Shown here one piece after another: positions 26,705-35,778 of a stretch of 64,000 bases of DNA (the stretch's first letter is position 1; each line of letters starts with the position of its first letter). Source of the stretch: Lentisphaera araneosa HTCC2155. Its GTDB lineage: Bacteria > Verrucomicrobiota > Lentisphaeria > Lentisphaerales > Lentisphaeraceae. A program made the translations under genes and the position numbers. The notes under the pieces are model-generated. The model saw only the letters and a program-made list of their open reading frames with translations. It did not search any database and was not told the origin of the DNA. The stretch spans positions 278,513 to 342,512 of the forward strand of contig NZ_ABCK01000004.1 in the NCBI RefSeq assembly GCF_000170755.1, given 5' to 3'.

Positions 26705-26924
26705 TACTATGTTGTTTTAGTTCTAAAGCAAGTCAGATCTTGCCATTTTCATCTTTGCCGTCAATCCAACGGGATTCATCTGAGATCACACCGTCAACGG
26801 CATGGGATGTGTGGTACTGTTTGAAAACTGCAGATGCAGTTGTCTCCACAATTTCTATTTTCTGTTCCGCCAGAATTGTCATCGCAAGCCCAAGCCCCAA
26901 ACTCATCAGTATTTCTTTTCTCAT
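26705..26924 (-). pseudogene. Decayed tandem copy of the discoidin module
   Basis: From ATG 26924 the frame reads MRKEILMSLGLGLAMTILAE ... DGVISDESRWIDGKDENGKI, then TGA where the intact copy has TGG (GKIWLALE), then LALELKQ before the sequence runs into the start of the intact gene. It is a nonsense-mutated and truncated duplicate. Direct repeats (CGTACGATGAGAAAAGAAAT) mark both starts, indicating tandem duplication. Confidence 0.85.
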
Positions 26925-26937
26925 CGTACGCTACTAT

Positions 26938-27006
26938 CTGCTTTGGATATACCCGATGGATATTGAGTCGCCTATGATCAATACCTTCGGCAAATCGCGC
27001 TCTTGT
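26938..27006 (-). pseudogene. Fragment of an SGNH hydrolase N-terminus
   Basis: The minus strand reads RDLPKVLIIGDSISIGYIQSR and then stops; this is the block-I segment of SGNH hydrolases such as the one at 9678 (NVLLIGDSISIGYT). Nothing of the rest of the enzyme follows, since the decayed discoidin copy starts right after. Coding debris between two genes. Confidence 0.7.
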
Positions 27007-27070
27007 TAAGTATCTTCTTTCTGTAATTGGATGCTCTTATGGTCGGGAAAAGTATCTGGAACCGGCCAGG

Positions 27071-27778
27071 TTACCTCGCTGCCGCTGAGCCTTTCTTCAA
27101 TTGCGGCAGTTTCTCAAGAGCCTCAAACCATTTTGACGCCATTTTTTCAGCACCTTGAGCATTGGGATGAACTTTATCTTTAGTCGTATCGGTTTTCCAG
27201 TCAAAGCCTGTAGCATGGTCTACTGCAATAACAGGGCTCTGTTCAGTATGTAAACGTTTCGCCAATTTACCAACCTCAACATTCAGTTGTGGAATATAAG
27301 AATACTTGGGGAGTTTGCCGCTGGTGATCCCTTGCCCTAGGAGTATGGTAACCTTAGGGTTTACAGCCCTGGCCTTATTAACAATCGACTCCAGGTTTGC
27401 CACTATCCCTTTTACAGGTTTGTGATGATGGAAAGAGTTATGAGCTGAATGAATCAAAATAATATCTGCAGTATGTGCGGCATAAATGCCATTAAATAGC
27501 TTGTCTAAAGAAGCCGTTTTTTTACCACCGTATCCAGCATGTGAAAGTGTAACGCCGCCCTTTGTTGCACTTTTTGGTCCTATAAACGTTATATTATAAC
27601 CAGCATCCATTAGCTTTTTGTTGAGGGGATATCGGTAGACCGAGAAGCTTTTACCTCCCTCTGTTATTGAATCTCCGATACATAAAATAGTTGTCGCTTT
27701 AGCCACATTTCCTTTCTCTGCCGAGACACTAAGTACACAGACACACACAGCCATCACAATACACAATTGTTTAAACAT
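27071..27778 (-). CDS. Secreted SGNH/GDSL hydrolase
   Basis: A 235-residue esterase. Signal peptide to about residue 20; ILCIGDSITEGG carries the nucleophilic Ser, SHAGYGGKKT supplies the block-II Gly, HSAHNSFHHH the block-III Asn, and DKVHPNAQGA the Asp and His. The start is supported by TAAAGGAAATGAGAG before the ATG. It is followed downstream by the SGNH fragment and discoidin copies. Probably de-acetylates a glycan together with the two neighbouring esterases, but the substrate is inferred from context only. Confidence 0.85.
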   Translation of the reverse strand: MFKQLCIVMAVCVCVLSVSAEKGNVAKATTILCIGDSITEGGKSFSVYRYPLNKKLMDAGYNITFIGPKSATKGGVTLSHAGYGGKKTASLDKLFNGIYAAHTADIILIHSAHNSFHHHKPVKGIVANLESIVNKARAVNPKVTILLGQGITSGKLPKYSYIPQLNVEVGKLAKRLHTEQSPVIAVDHATGFDWKTDTTKDKVHPNAQGAEKMASKWFEALEKLPQLKKGSAAAR

Positions 27779-27841
27779 CTCTCATTTCCTTTATTTTTTT
27801 TTTTTGCGATTACAGAGCATTCAACATCTCTCCCAAAAACA

Positions 27842-29128
27842 TTAATTCGCGGTAAAATGCAATGCTCTGAATGCTGTTCCACCTTTTCTCCTGCGTCCTG
27901 ATCGATTATCTAGTATCTCTAACTCCATTACGTGCTCACCATCTTTCAAGTCATCAAAAAACATAATTGTCTGTGGATAGTGGAATCCACTGTGCCTGTG
28001 AAGCGGATCAATCTCAACCGGTAGTTTCCCATCAATGCTACAGCGGATCAATGCCGCATCGGGACCCGAAAGAACATATGCACCAATCGCCGTTCCTGAA
28101 AATGAGACCTTTAGCTTACCTCCAACGGTTGAACTATGGATCAGTGGCGACTGTTGAAAACGTGGGCGAACAAGACCTGCAATCTTATCTTCCTTCCATC
28201 GCGGAACAGAGACCTGCCATGTTTCATCCATTGCGACTGCTGAGACATCAAGAAAACGCCCACGACTATAACTCTTCGGGTCAAGTAATGACACAAGCTT
28301 ATGTGAACTTATCTTTGCTCCAGCTGCGAGATGCTTACTCCAAACATCAAGCAACGCATTACTGATCATAGCTGCACACATTGTGTTCCCGTATTTCTTA
28401 GGATGAACTCCACCAAATGTTTTCCAGTCAACCTTTCCTGCAGTAGTCAGATCAGCCAGCTCTTGAGCCAGATTATTAACCGATACTCCATGCTGCTCTG
28501 CTACATCACTGTGAGCCTGAACCGATATCGGCGCCTCTCCTTTCTTCAGTTTTTTCAAGATTGATCCATTCACAAAATGTGTTATAACAATATCAACATT
28601 CGGATTGTGTTTACGGGCTTGAGCAATGATCCCCTCCATACCGCGTATACAGCGCTGACGGCTATAGCCACCATCCTGATCATCATTTACCGCAAATTCG
28701 ACAAAAAGCATGTCAACTGGACCTTTAGACAGGACATCACGCCCCATGCGGAATGCTCCGGTATCTGAACAGGTGGAACCAATCCCAGCATTCGTAAACG
28801 TAAATGCGGTCTCTGGAAAACGTTTTTTAAGCATCTCACAGACAATAGGTCGATATCCATTCATCTCGGTTATAGACCCACCGATAAAAGCCACGTGACC
28901 CTTTCTGTTTTTTTCGAACTGAATACGGCTGTTTGAGTAATCACCACGTAGAATAAAGTTCTTATCTCCAATCACTTTTTCTGCCGGTGTTTGAACTTTA
29001 CTCTGGGTGTTCTTAAGTATGAAGTCTACAATTTCAGCGGGATCCTTAGCAAGACCCGTGTTTTCTTTGTTGGCGAAACCTGTCTGAAAGGCGGTAACGA
29101 TGAGCACTGAAATGATGAAAGCTTTCAC
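27842..29128 (-). CDS. Secreted SGNH/GDSL hydrolase, large
   Basis: A 428-residue protein with an SGNH catalytic domain in the first about 260 residues: HVAFIGGSITEMNGYRP (nucleophile Ser in GGSIT), NAGIGSTCSDTG (Gly), VEFAVNDDQDGG (Asn), and FGGVHPKKYGN (His). A second domain of about 150 residues (LVRPRFQQSPLIHSSTVGGKLKVSFSGTAIGAYVL ... DLKDGEHVMELEILDN) looks like a jelly-roll accessory module. The start is GTG at 29128 with AAAGGAAA upstream; this gives the signal peptide KAFIISVLIVTAFQTGFA. It sits between another SGNH hydrolase and a sialate-O-acetylesterase-like gene on the same strand. Confidence 0.85.
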   Translation of the reverse strand: MKAFIISVLIVTAFQTGFANKENTGLAKDPAEIVDFILKNTQSKVQTPAEKVIGDKNFILRGDYSNSRIQFEKNRKGHVAFIGGSITEMNGYRPIVCEMLKKRFPETAFTFTNAGIGSTCSDTGAFRMGRDVLSKGPVDMLFVEFAVNDDQDGGYSRQRCIRGMEGIIAQARKHNPNVDIVITHFVNGSILKKLKKGEAPISVQAHSDVAEQHGVSVNNLAQELADLTTAGKVDWKTFGGVHPKKYGNTMCAAMISNALLDVWSKHLAAGAKISSHKLVSLLDPKSYSRGRFLDVSAVAMDETWQVSVPRWKEDKIAGLVRPRFQQSPLIHSSTVGGKLKVSFSGTAIGAYVLSGPDAALIRCSIDGKLPVEIDPLHRHSGFHYPQTIMFFDDLKDGEHVMELEILDNRSGRRRKGGTAFRALHFTAN

Positions 29129-29192
29129 AATTCTAATTTCCTTTTTTGTTTAAAGTATTGTACATATTCGGGCTCTGGTGCCCTATAAGTTC

Positions 29193-29945
29193 TCATGGTC
29201 TTCCATCTTTTGCTGGTTCTTTGCCAGTTATAAGTGCATGAGCCTGGCGAGCGAAGCGTTGACCTAAAACGACGTAACCTTTTTTGCTATAATGAATGTC
29301 ATTTTTCAACACACCGTTCACTTCTATGTTATTTAAATCATCTGTATCGACCCAAGCTCCATGGGGATCTTCATTAGCAATTTCAATTTGGACACGACGA
29401 ATTTTGACACATTCCTTTTTATCCAATGCATAATCTGCTATACGCCCGATAACGACATTCATATCCGGACGTTTTAAATCACGGCGAAAATTAGAAATTA
29501 ATAACTTAAGAGAATCTTTGTAAGCGACAGAAACACGACCCTGCGCATCACTCTCTCCCTGCATCCAACAGAAAGTAACCGACGCTGGTTTAGGATATTT
29601 TTTTAGAAGTTCTTTATATTGATCAAGGATTGGCTGATAATATAAGACCTTGCCATCTCGGAGGATTTTTTTTCTATGATTTTCCTCCAAACCTTTGCTT
29701 TTCGCAATCTCGTCCCACTCTGGTAACCAGCGGTGAATATACTGACTACCCATTGATTTTTTTATATACACAATTTTTTCATCTTTAAAAAGATTTTCAG
29801 CTTCGGGTATAAAGCCTGTTTTGGGGTTCATCCTGGCCATATTAGATTGCCCTGAGAGAACAAAAAGATGAACAGGCTTATCTGTTTTATCCTCAGCTAT
29901 TACAGAAACTGACATCATTATTATTAATAGAGTTACTATCTTCAT
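29193..29945 (-). CDS. Secreted SASA-type carbohydrate acetylesterase (CE6-like)
   Basis: A 250-residue esterase of the sialate-O-acetylesterase/CE6 group. Motifs: HLFVLSGQSNMAR with the nucleophilic Ser, TFCWMQGESDAQG, and NDIHYSKKGYVVLGQRFA with Asp and His. Signal peptide MKIVTLLIIMMSVSVIA. The ATG follows AAGGTAC. Such enzymes remove acetyl groups from xylan or similar polysaccharides. It lies downstream of the discoidin-hydrolase gene, separated by a leftover ThuA tail (30019-30072). The three adjacent esterases suggest that the target polysaccharide is heavily acylated. Confidence 0.88.
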   Translation of the reverse strand: MKIVTLLIIMMSVSVIAEDKTDKPVHLFVLSGQSNMARMNPKTGFIPEAENLFKDEKIVYIKKSMGSQYIHRWLPEWDEIAKSKGLEENHRKKILRDGKVLYYQPILDQYKELLKKYPKPASVTFCWMQGESDAQGRVSVAYKDSLKLLISNFRRDLKRPDMNVVIGRIADYALDKKECVKIRRVQIEIANEDPHGAWVDTDDLNNIEVNGVLKNDIHYSKKGYVVLGQRFARQAHALITGKEPAKDGRP

Positions 29946-30018
29946 TATTTTGTACCTTGTGTTTAAAAAAAGAAAAAAAACATCTCAAACTTACCGACTG
30001 TGAAGCCTTAACAAAAAT

Positions 30019-30072
30019 TTATTTTTTATAAACCGTATTCATAACTGTTCCTGCATCGATAGGTTTGAACTT
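30019..30072 (-). pseudogene. ThuA C-terminal fragment (copy 1)
   Basis: The minus strand encodes KFKPIDAGTVMNTVYKK and a stop, matching the end of the intact ThuA gene at 38911 (KIKAIDAGTVMNTVYEK). The rest of the gene is absent. One of two leftover tails in this block; the other is at 34164-34373. Confidence 0.8.
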
Positions 30073-30084
30073 AGTCTCATATAC

Positions 30085-32412
30085 TCACTTATTTATTTTT
30101 CTCTTTAATTGATTGTGAAAATCAGATGACTCCCCGCTCCAGAAACGCTTGAAATATCCATAACCATACGAAACCTCAGTTACACCAGAGAAATCAACTC
30201 CGCTGATAGATAGCCACGCAGAGTTTACATTTTCCTCTGTAAGTTCAATATCCTCAAGCTTACCATTGCGGACAATCTGAACCCTTGCCTTCTCAAGTTT
30301 ATCATAATCGAAATTCAGTGGAGCTTTTAAGCGAATCACACCTTTTTTCTTATCAACAAGCAACTCTGTATCATCGTAGGCCATATAAGCCAAGCTTAAA
30401 TTAAAACATGTATTGAAGTTGACCCAGCCTTCATACCAGCCAACATTTCCCACCTCTGGGTTGTACGGGTAGTGTTCATTTTTAGGAGCAGCATCAAATA
30501 CAAAGCGAGTATTGGCAAGTTGTCCTATTCCGCCGTGGTGAAATTTATACCAGCCAAGTTCACACCCTTCGATCTCTCGAGGCGCATCATATGAAAAATG
30601 GCGACCCGTCGGGTTGCGGCCGAAGGCATTATCCATCTGTGCCTTTGAAATCTCGCGTAAACGCTCATTTGGCGAACTGTCAGGAGTAACACTTAATGCA
30701 GCAAGTGCACACGCGGGGAATCCGATCAAATTACCTGGTTCATTCCACATGGTGCGTTTTGGCCCGGTCGGAACCCATTGAATATCGGACAGCTTGCGGA
30801 AATCCCACATGTTTTCAGAACGCCCAATGACAATTTTTTTCCACTCTTCAATTTTTTGTTCAAGACCTTGCGGAGCACGATCCGGATATTGTTTCAGCAT
30901 CAAAGCCAGGCCGGTCATTGTCACATGCTCAGACATCCGCTGTCCTTTAGTCGTCTTAGGATCGTTCCAGTCCAGACTTTTCACCATCCAGTCAACCTGA
31001 TTATAGGCTGCCTCAAAATAACGCTCGGCATCATCGCGCTTCTCACGTTTAGCCACTTCATACATAAGCAGATTCGGGAGCACAGAGTGCCCTGGAGGTA
31101 GTTCTCCTTTGTTTGAACCATAGTTTGGATCAACCTTGAACAGATTGTGAGATTTAGTTTTTCCCGGGTACGGGTATTTATGGTCAACCGATGTTTTAGC
31201 CCAAACTCCGAACACGTAATCTCGAACTACTGTGTAATTCTGCTTGGGAAGCCATTGTTCGAGTGCCGGCCAGGCGTAGAGAAAAAACGCCAACTGCTCT
31301 TTAAGATAAGCGTGTTTAAGCTCCTGAGTGACGATAACGTCAGCTCCGAAATGAATCAGTTTTACAATATCAGGCGCATTTTCTTTGAACGGCTCCAAGG
31401 CTCCATTGAATTCATCGCGTTGTTCGTAGCGGATGTTTTTAGGCATACGGTCATAAGCACTCGGGTTAGATAAATACTGCGGCACCAAGGTAGTTAATTC
31501 CCAAGCAAAATGGTGGTCATCACGCCAACCGTAAGAAGCTCGACACTCCTTTTTATGAGTACCAAAATAGTGCCGGCTCTGATCCATAAAAGTCACTGCA
31601 TTCTGATATGTAACACGCTCTAACCACCAATGACCGATCCGAAATGGAAACGACTCGTGTTCACCGGCTTTGACCACAAATTCATCATTACTATCCGGAT
31701 TAAACTCAGTAAAATCACCGGTGTGATTGGTAACACTACCAGAAAACTCCACCGAACCTGTTCGTTTATTAATCACCTCAAATGGTGTTCCATCCTCGGT
31801 CTTGGGTGCCGTAAAGCGCTTGGTCTTCCCTAGATTGAATCCGCTTTGATTCAGGTAAATTAGAGGAATGTCTGTATTGGCTTCAGCTTCGGTCTGGTTC
31901 GAACCGGGCAATCCTTTAATACCTGGCATAGCCTTTCCTGTAGCCGGCCATACCACAAGCTCTTTTACGCGTGCAATATTTCCTTTTGACTTGCTTACGA
32001 CAAGTCGCAGTGTATCCGTGACAACATCAATAGTTGTATCAAAAGGCAAGCTCAGAGCAGTCGATTTATTTCCTAAAATCACCGCCGATGGAATCTTTAC
32101 CCATTCCCCTGCATCATTTTTGAATTCAAAATGAAAATCCTCAATGGCATCATTGTTTCCGTAGCCACTATAGATGTGTACGCCACTGAGCTCCTGCTTC
32201 TCTCCCAACTTCAACTCAAGCCAAACCTGACCATCTGTATCAGCCTTTCCAATCCAGCGCGACTTATCGGATATGTTGCAATCATACGCTTTTTCAACGC
32301 TATAGTTTTTAAAAACATTTGACGCACTGGCATCAACAACTTCAATTTTCTCTTGGGCCAGACTTGTCATCGCAAGTCCAAGACCCAAGCTCATCAGTAT
32401 CTCTTTGTTCAT
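30085..32412 (-). CDS. Secreted discoidin-domain protein with GH9-like catalytic region
   Basis: A 775-residue protein from ATG 32412 (AGGAAA upstream; a longer frame begins at 32463 without a ribosome site). Residues 1-20 are a signal peptide, about 22-150 a discoidin/CBM32-like domain (NVFKNYSVEKAYDCNISDKSRWIG). A segment beginning IPLIYLNQSGFNLGKTKRFTAP resembles the N-terminal Ig-like domain of GH9 enzymes (VNQVGY...). The remaining about 480 residues are helix-rich, with YGWRDDHHFAWELTT in place of the GH9 GG-W-DAGD-K segment and DNAFGRNPTGRHFSYDAP near the end, as in GH9-type (alpha/alpha)6 barrels. Hydrolase class is tentative; the exact activity is unknown. Next to a sulfatase upstream. 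Confidence 0.65.
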   Translation of the reverse strand: MNKEILMSLGLGLAMTSLAQEKIEVVDASASNVFKNYSVEKAYDCNISDKSRWIGKADTDGQVWLELKLGEKQELSGVHIYSGYGNNDAIEDFHFEFKNDAGEWVKIPSAVILGNKSTALSLPFDTTIDVVTDTLRLVVSKSKGNIARVKELVVWPATGKAMPGIKGLPGSNQTEAEANTDIPLIYLNQSGFNLGKTKRFTAPKTEDGTPFEVINKRTGSVEFSGSVTNHTGDFTEFNPDSNDEFVVKAGEHESFPFRIGHWWLERVTYQNAVTFMDQSRHYFGTHKKECRASYGWRDDHHFAWELTTLVPQYLSNPSAYDRMPKNIRYEQRDEFNGALEPFKENAPDIVKLIHFGADVIVTQELKHAYLKEQLAFFLYAWPALEQWLPKQNYTVVRDYVFGVWAKTSVDHKYPYPGKTKSHNLFKVDPNYGSNKGELPPGHSVLPNLLMYEVAKREKRDDAERYFEAAYNQVDWMVKSLDWNDPKTTKGQRMSEHVTMTGLALMLKQYPDRAPQGLEQKIEEWKKIVIGRSENMWDFRKLSDIQWVPTGPKRTMWNEPGNLIGFPACALAALSVTPDSSPNERLREISKAQMDNAFGRNPTGRHFSYDAPREIEGCELGWYKFHHGGIGQLANTRFVFDAAPKNEHYPYNPEVGNVGWYEGWVNFNTCFNLSLAYMAYDDTELLVDKKKGVIRLKAPLNFDYDKLEKARVQIVRNGKLEDIELTEENVNSAWLSISGVDFSGVTEVSYGYGYFKRFWSGESSDFHNQLKRKINK

Positions 32413-32463
32413 AGAATATTTCCTGTTATTTAAAGTAAAGTTATTTAAAGTAAAGGCGTGCAC

Positions 32464-34041
32464 TTATTTTGTACGTTTTGCTTTCTTAACAAAACAGCGT
32501 GCAGCCCAGGCTTCCCACATTTTAGCAAGCTGAGCCTTCTTTTCGGGCATTTCTGAGGCCAAATCATTCAACTCTGTGCGGTCGTTCTCCATATCGTAGA
32601 GTTCCCATTTTAGACCGTACGTACACACTAATTTCCATTTTCCATAACGTACTCCTTTCTTTCCCGTATGCTCAAAATAGATAGCATCAGACCTTTCAAT
32701 CTTACCACCGTCAAAAAGAGGCTTCAGGCTGACACCTTCCATGGGGATAATTTCATGCCCTTTGTGCTTGTCGGGGTATTGTGCTCCCGACAGCTCAACT
32801 AATGTCGGCATAATATCGATAACATGAGCCGTTTGTTTAATAATTGATCCACGAATAGAAGCTGAAATTCCTTTAGGCCAATGAGCGATCAGAGGGGTGG
32901 ATATTCCGCCTTCATGAATCAAGTTTTTAAATTTCCTGAACGGAGCACTAGATACGTTTGCCCAGCAAGTTCCATAATGTGTATTAGACTCTGCAGTACC
33001 TGGAGCTCCTTTGCCCCGGTTAAAGCCAAGGGGGCGTTTTCCTTCAGACTGTCCGCCATTATCGCTGAGAAAGATAATTAGCGTGTTATCATACACTCCT
33101 AATCTTTTTAATGAATCAATTATTTTCCCCACGTTCTGATCAACACAGTCTACCATTGCAGCATAGATCGCCATCCGTTCGTCTTGTGTATCCTTTTCCT
33201 CTTCAGATAGAGAATCCCAAGCAGGAACGTGCTTATAACGCGGTGCTAGCTTGTGGTTTTCATCAATCAGACCGAGCTTAACAAGCCTCTGATAACGCTG
33301 CTCGCGGATGACGTCCCATCCAGCCTTATATTTCCCCCGGTACTTTGCTATATCCTCAGGCTTTGCCTGCAGAGGAAAATGAGGCGCGTTATGTGCCAGA
33401 TACCAGAAAAACGGTTTCTTCTTAGCAACAGCTTCTTCAACATATTTAAGTCCTTCATCCGTCCAGGCATCAGTCGCGTACCACCCCTCCGCAGGGTCCC
33501 TCTCTTTGTCGTAGATGACTTCATCACCTCTGACAACAGTTCGATTCCCCCAGGATGACGGACGGAAGAAAAAACCTCCTCCTTGAGGGCAACCATAAAA
33601 ACGGTCAAAGCCACGTCCCAAAGGCCACCACTCCTTCTTCTCATGTCCCATGTGCCACTTGCCTGTTGCAATACTGAGATAGCCCTGAGGACGAAGAACC
33701 TCGGCAATTGTCACACAGCGCTCCATCAATCTTCCACGATATCCCGGATTGTGCTCCCCTTGGTCATTGGTTAAAAGCCCCATACCTGCCTGATGGGAAT
33801 AAAGCCCACTTATCAAGCTACTACGTGTAGGTGAACAGCGGCTGGTATTATAAAATTGCGAAAAGTGAACCCCATTCTTCGCCAGCATATCAAGATTGGG
33901 CGTTTCAATTTCTCCTCCGTAACAGCCAATATCCGAGAATCCCATATCATGGGTCATGATAATGATTATATTCGGCTTGTCTGCGGCAGAACTAGTTACT
34001 GCGGCAAAACATATTAATAATGTTGTTAATAGTTTCTTCAT
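32464..34041 (-). CDS. Secreted sulfatase with substituted first metal motif
   Basis: A 525-residue sulfatase. Signal peptide MKKLLTTLLICFAAVTSSAA; active-site CSPTR with Cys near residue 69; GKWHMGH, FSQFYNTSRCSPTRSS, LSDNGGQ, LYDMENDRTELNDLA. The first metal motif reads MTHDMG: His replaces the first Asp of the usual DD pair (residue 31). The long form and the LYSHQAGMG / GRGFDRFYGCPQGG segments are typical of the arylsulfatase branch acting on larger substrates. Good ribosome site (AGAAGGGA). It lies just downstream of the discoidin and ThuA remnants at 34056-34373. Confidence 0.88.
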   Translation of the reverse strand: MKKLLTTLLICFAAVTSSAADKPNIIIIMTHDMGFSDIGCYGGEIETPNLDMLAKNGVHFSQFYNTSRCSPTRSSLISGLYSHQAGMGLLTNDQGEHNPGYRGRLMERCVTIAEVLRPQGYLSIATGKWHMGHEKKEWWPLGRGFDRFYGCPQGGGFFFRPSSWGNRTVVRGDEVIYDKERDPAEGWYATDAWTDEGLKYVEEAVAKKKPFFWYLAHNAPHFPLQAKPEDIAKYRGKYKAGWDVIREQRYQRLVKLGLIDENHKLAPRYKHVPAWDSLSEEEKDTQDERMAIYAAMVDCVDQNVGKIIDSLKRLGVYDNTLIIFLSDNGGQSEGKRPLGFNRGKGAPGTAESNTHYGTCWANVSSAPFRKFKNLIHEGGISTPLIAHWPKGISASIRGSIIKQTAHVIDIMPTLVELSGAQYPDKHKGHEIIPMEGVSLKPLFDGGKIERSDAIYFEHTGKKGVRYGKWKLVCTYGLKWELYDMENDRTELNDLASEMPEKKAQLAKMWEAWAARCFVKKAKRTK

Positions 34042-34055
34042 AATAGTCCCTTCTA

Positions 34056-34163
34056 TTGCATTTGTGTTATATCAGTCGAGGTATGCGAACCGGAATCGCC
34101 TTAAATACTTGGGATAGCCTTTCCTGTCTCCCCCATACCACAAGCTCTTTTACGCGTGCAATA
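34056..34163 (-). pseudogene. Discoidin-module tail fragment
   Basis: This segment is clearly similar to 31880-31985, the end of the discoidin domain in the large hydrolase gene: it encodes NIARVKELVVW, then TGKAIPSI followed by TAA where the intact gene has AAA (TGKAMPGIK). It is joined directly to a ThuA tail at 34164. Confidence 0.8.
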
Positions 34164-34373
34164 TTACCTTTTATAAACTGTGTTCATGACGGTATCTGCA
34201 TCAATGGCTTTGATCTTGGTATCCACCGATGGAACCGGTTTATCTAACAAGCAATAAAAACCATTGACAAGCAAAGGCTCCCAATTTGTATCGCGGAAAG
34301 AAAGCGGATGACCGATGCTTGAATAGGCGGCTTTACTACACCGCCTTTTCCCATGTCCAACAAGCAGAATCAA
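34164..34373 (-). pseudogene. ThuA C-terminal fragment (copy 2)
   Basis: Encodes AAYSSIGHPLSFRDTNWEPL, then LVNGFYCLLDKPVPSVDTK and IKAIDADTVMNTVYKR. This matches the last 65 residues or so of the ThuA protein at 38911-39771. The upstream part, including the amidotransferase-like core, is missing; it abuts the stop codon of the DUF1552 gene. Confidence 0.85.
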
Positions 34374-35767
34374 ACTCTATTCAGACCACCTTTGAAACCG
34401 GCGAACTCATCAGTTTCCACCCCGAGCCTTTGAAGAATTGTGACGAAAAGGTGCGCAAGAGGCTCTTCTTTAACTTTGATTTCACTTTTATAAGCAACAT
34501 CCGACGCTTGACCAGCACCCGCCTGATTATCTTCGTTATCGGAACCGAACTTGAGATAACGGCCATTATTAAAGCCAAAGTTTTTACCACCGGCAGAAAT
34601 GATCGGATAATTGCGAGACAAGTGAAAACTACTGGAAGCTGAACCGTGCATGGCAAAAGTATTGTCCAACATAGATCCATTGCCATCGGGTTCTGGCGTA
34701 TCCTTCAGTTTTTGAACGAAGCGACCGAACTCTTCTTGCTGGAAACGATTGAAAGTACCGAGGTTTTTCCAACCACCTGGTTTCTTGACTCTATGAGTTA
34801 ACTCATGGGCGCTATCATGACCCACTGCATTGGCCAATAGGTCATGGGGACCGGCGCCATTTTCACGGCCCATCATGTAAGTCGCGACCCGAGTGGAATC
34901 GCTGAGAAAAGCGAGGTAGGTCAAACCGTATATGGACTGAAGATAAGCTCGAGCATCTTGGGGTTCAGCCGTGAGGTTTAAATGGCTGGCATCGACTTTC
35001 GCCACGGGGGTATCTATCCATTTTTGGGCTTTCACTAATTTGACTTCTGTGTCGCGCACAGCATCGAGATACTGCTGAAGTGTCTGTTGATCGTGTCTGG
35101 ACAGTTTTCGTTGCATGGCTTTGCTGTCGGCCAGAAGAACATCTAAAGCACTTTTGCTTCTGGCTAATTTGTTATATGCATCTTTCCCACTGGTCACAAA
35201 AAGCATATCGAAGATCTGCTTTGGACTGTTCATGGCCGGAATAGCACGGCCTTGAGCATTAAAAGATGAAGTCTGAGCTCCGCGCGGAGCACCTGTACCT
35301 CCGTTGGTCGACATCACCAAAGAAGAATGGCGGGTGTGTTCGCCGATATGATTGGCGTAGACCTGGTCCATTGAGATAGTATTTTTATAAGTTCCAAAAC
35401 CACCATAGTTTGCAGCAGTCAAGTACTGGTCGGCATTAGAGTGACCATGAACAGATCTATGAGCCGGGTGTGATAAACCAGAATAGATGGTAATATCATT
35501 TCTAAGGGGCTCCAGAACATCGAGAACTTTAGTCAGTTTAAAGTCCCTTTCTCCTCCACGAGGGAACCAACTCCAGTCTTCCCAGGCTGGATCTTTTTTA
35601 AGAGGTAAACCAACACCATCGGGGTGGTAGACGCTGAAAAAGCGCTTTGGAGTCTTACTCACAGTACCAGAAGTTGCCGCAAAAGTTTCCATCCATGGAA
35701 GTGTTAAAGCAATCCCCGCTCCTTGAATAAAATTTCTACGATTAAGTGTAAATCTATTTTTGTTCAT
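34370..35767 (-). CDS. DUF1552 protein with twin-arginine signal
   Basis: A 465-residue exported protein of the DUF1552 family, common in Planctomycetes and relatives. The N-terminus has a Tat motif (RRNFIQGAGIALTLPWMETFAA). Family features: KRFFSVYHPDGVGLPLKKDPAWEDWSWFPRG, LRNDITIYSGLSHPAHR, SMDQVYANHIGEHTRHSSLV, then LLGDNAF-like FAMHGSASSSFHLSRNYP and the C-terminal HLFVTILQRLGVETDEFAG. Its biochemical role is unknown. It follows the DUF1592 gene by 11 bp with its own AAAGGGA site, the standard pair arrangement. The Tat signal implies folding and probably cofactor loading before export. Confidence 0.92.
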   Translation of the reverse strand: MNKNRFTLNRRNFIQGAGIALTLPWMETFAATSGTVSKTPKRFFSVYHPDGVGLPLKKDPAWEDWSWFPRGGERDFKLTKVLDVLEPLRNDITIYSGLSHPAHRSVHGHSNADQYLTAANYGGFGTYKNTISMDQVYANHIGEHTRHSSLVMSTNGGTGAPRGAQTSSFNAQGRAIPAMNSPKQIFDMLFVTSGKDAYNKLARSKSALDVLLADSKAMQRKLSRHDQQTLQQYLDAVRDTEVKLVKAQKWIDTPVAKVDASHLNLTAEPQDARAYLQSIYGLTYLAFLSDSTRVATYMMGRENGAGPHDLLANAVGHDSAHELTHRVKKPGGWKNLGTFNRFQQEEFGRFVQKLKDTPEPDGNGSMLDNTFAMHGSASSSFHLSRNYPIISAGGKNFGFNNGRYLKFGSDNEDNQAGAGQASDVAYKSEIKVKEEPLAHLFVTILQRLGVETDEFAGFKGGLNRV

Positions 35768-35778
35768 AATGAGTCCCT

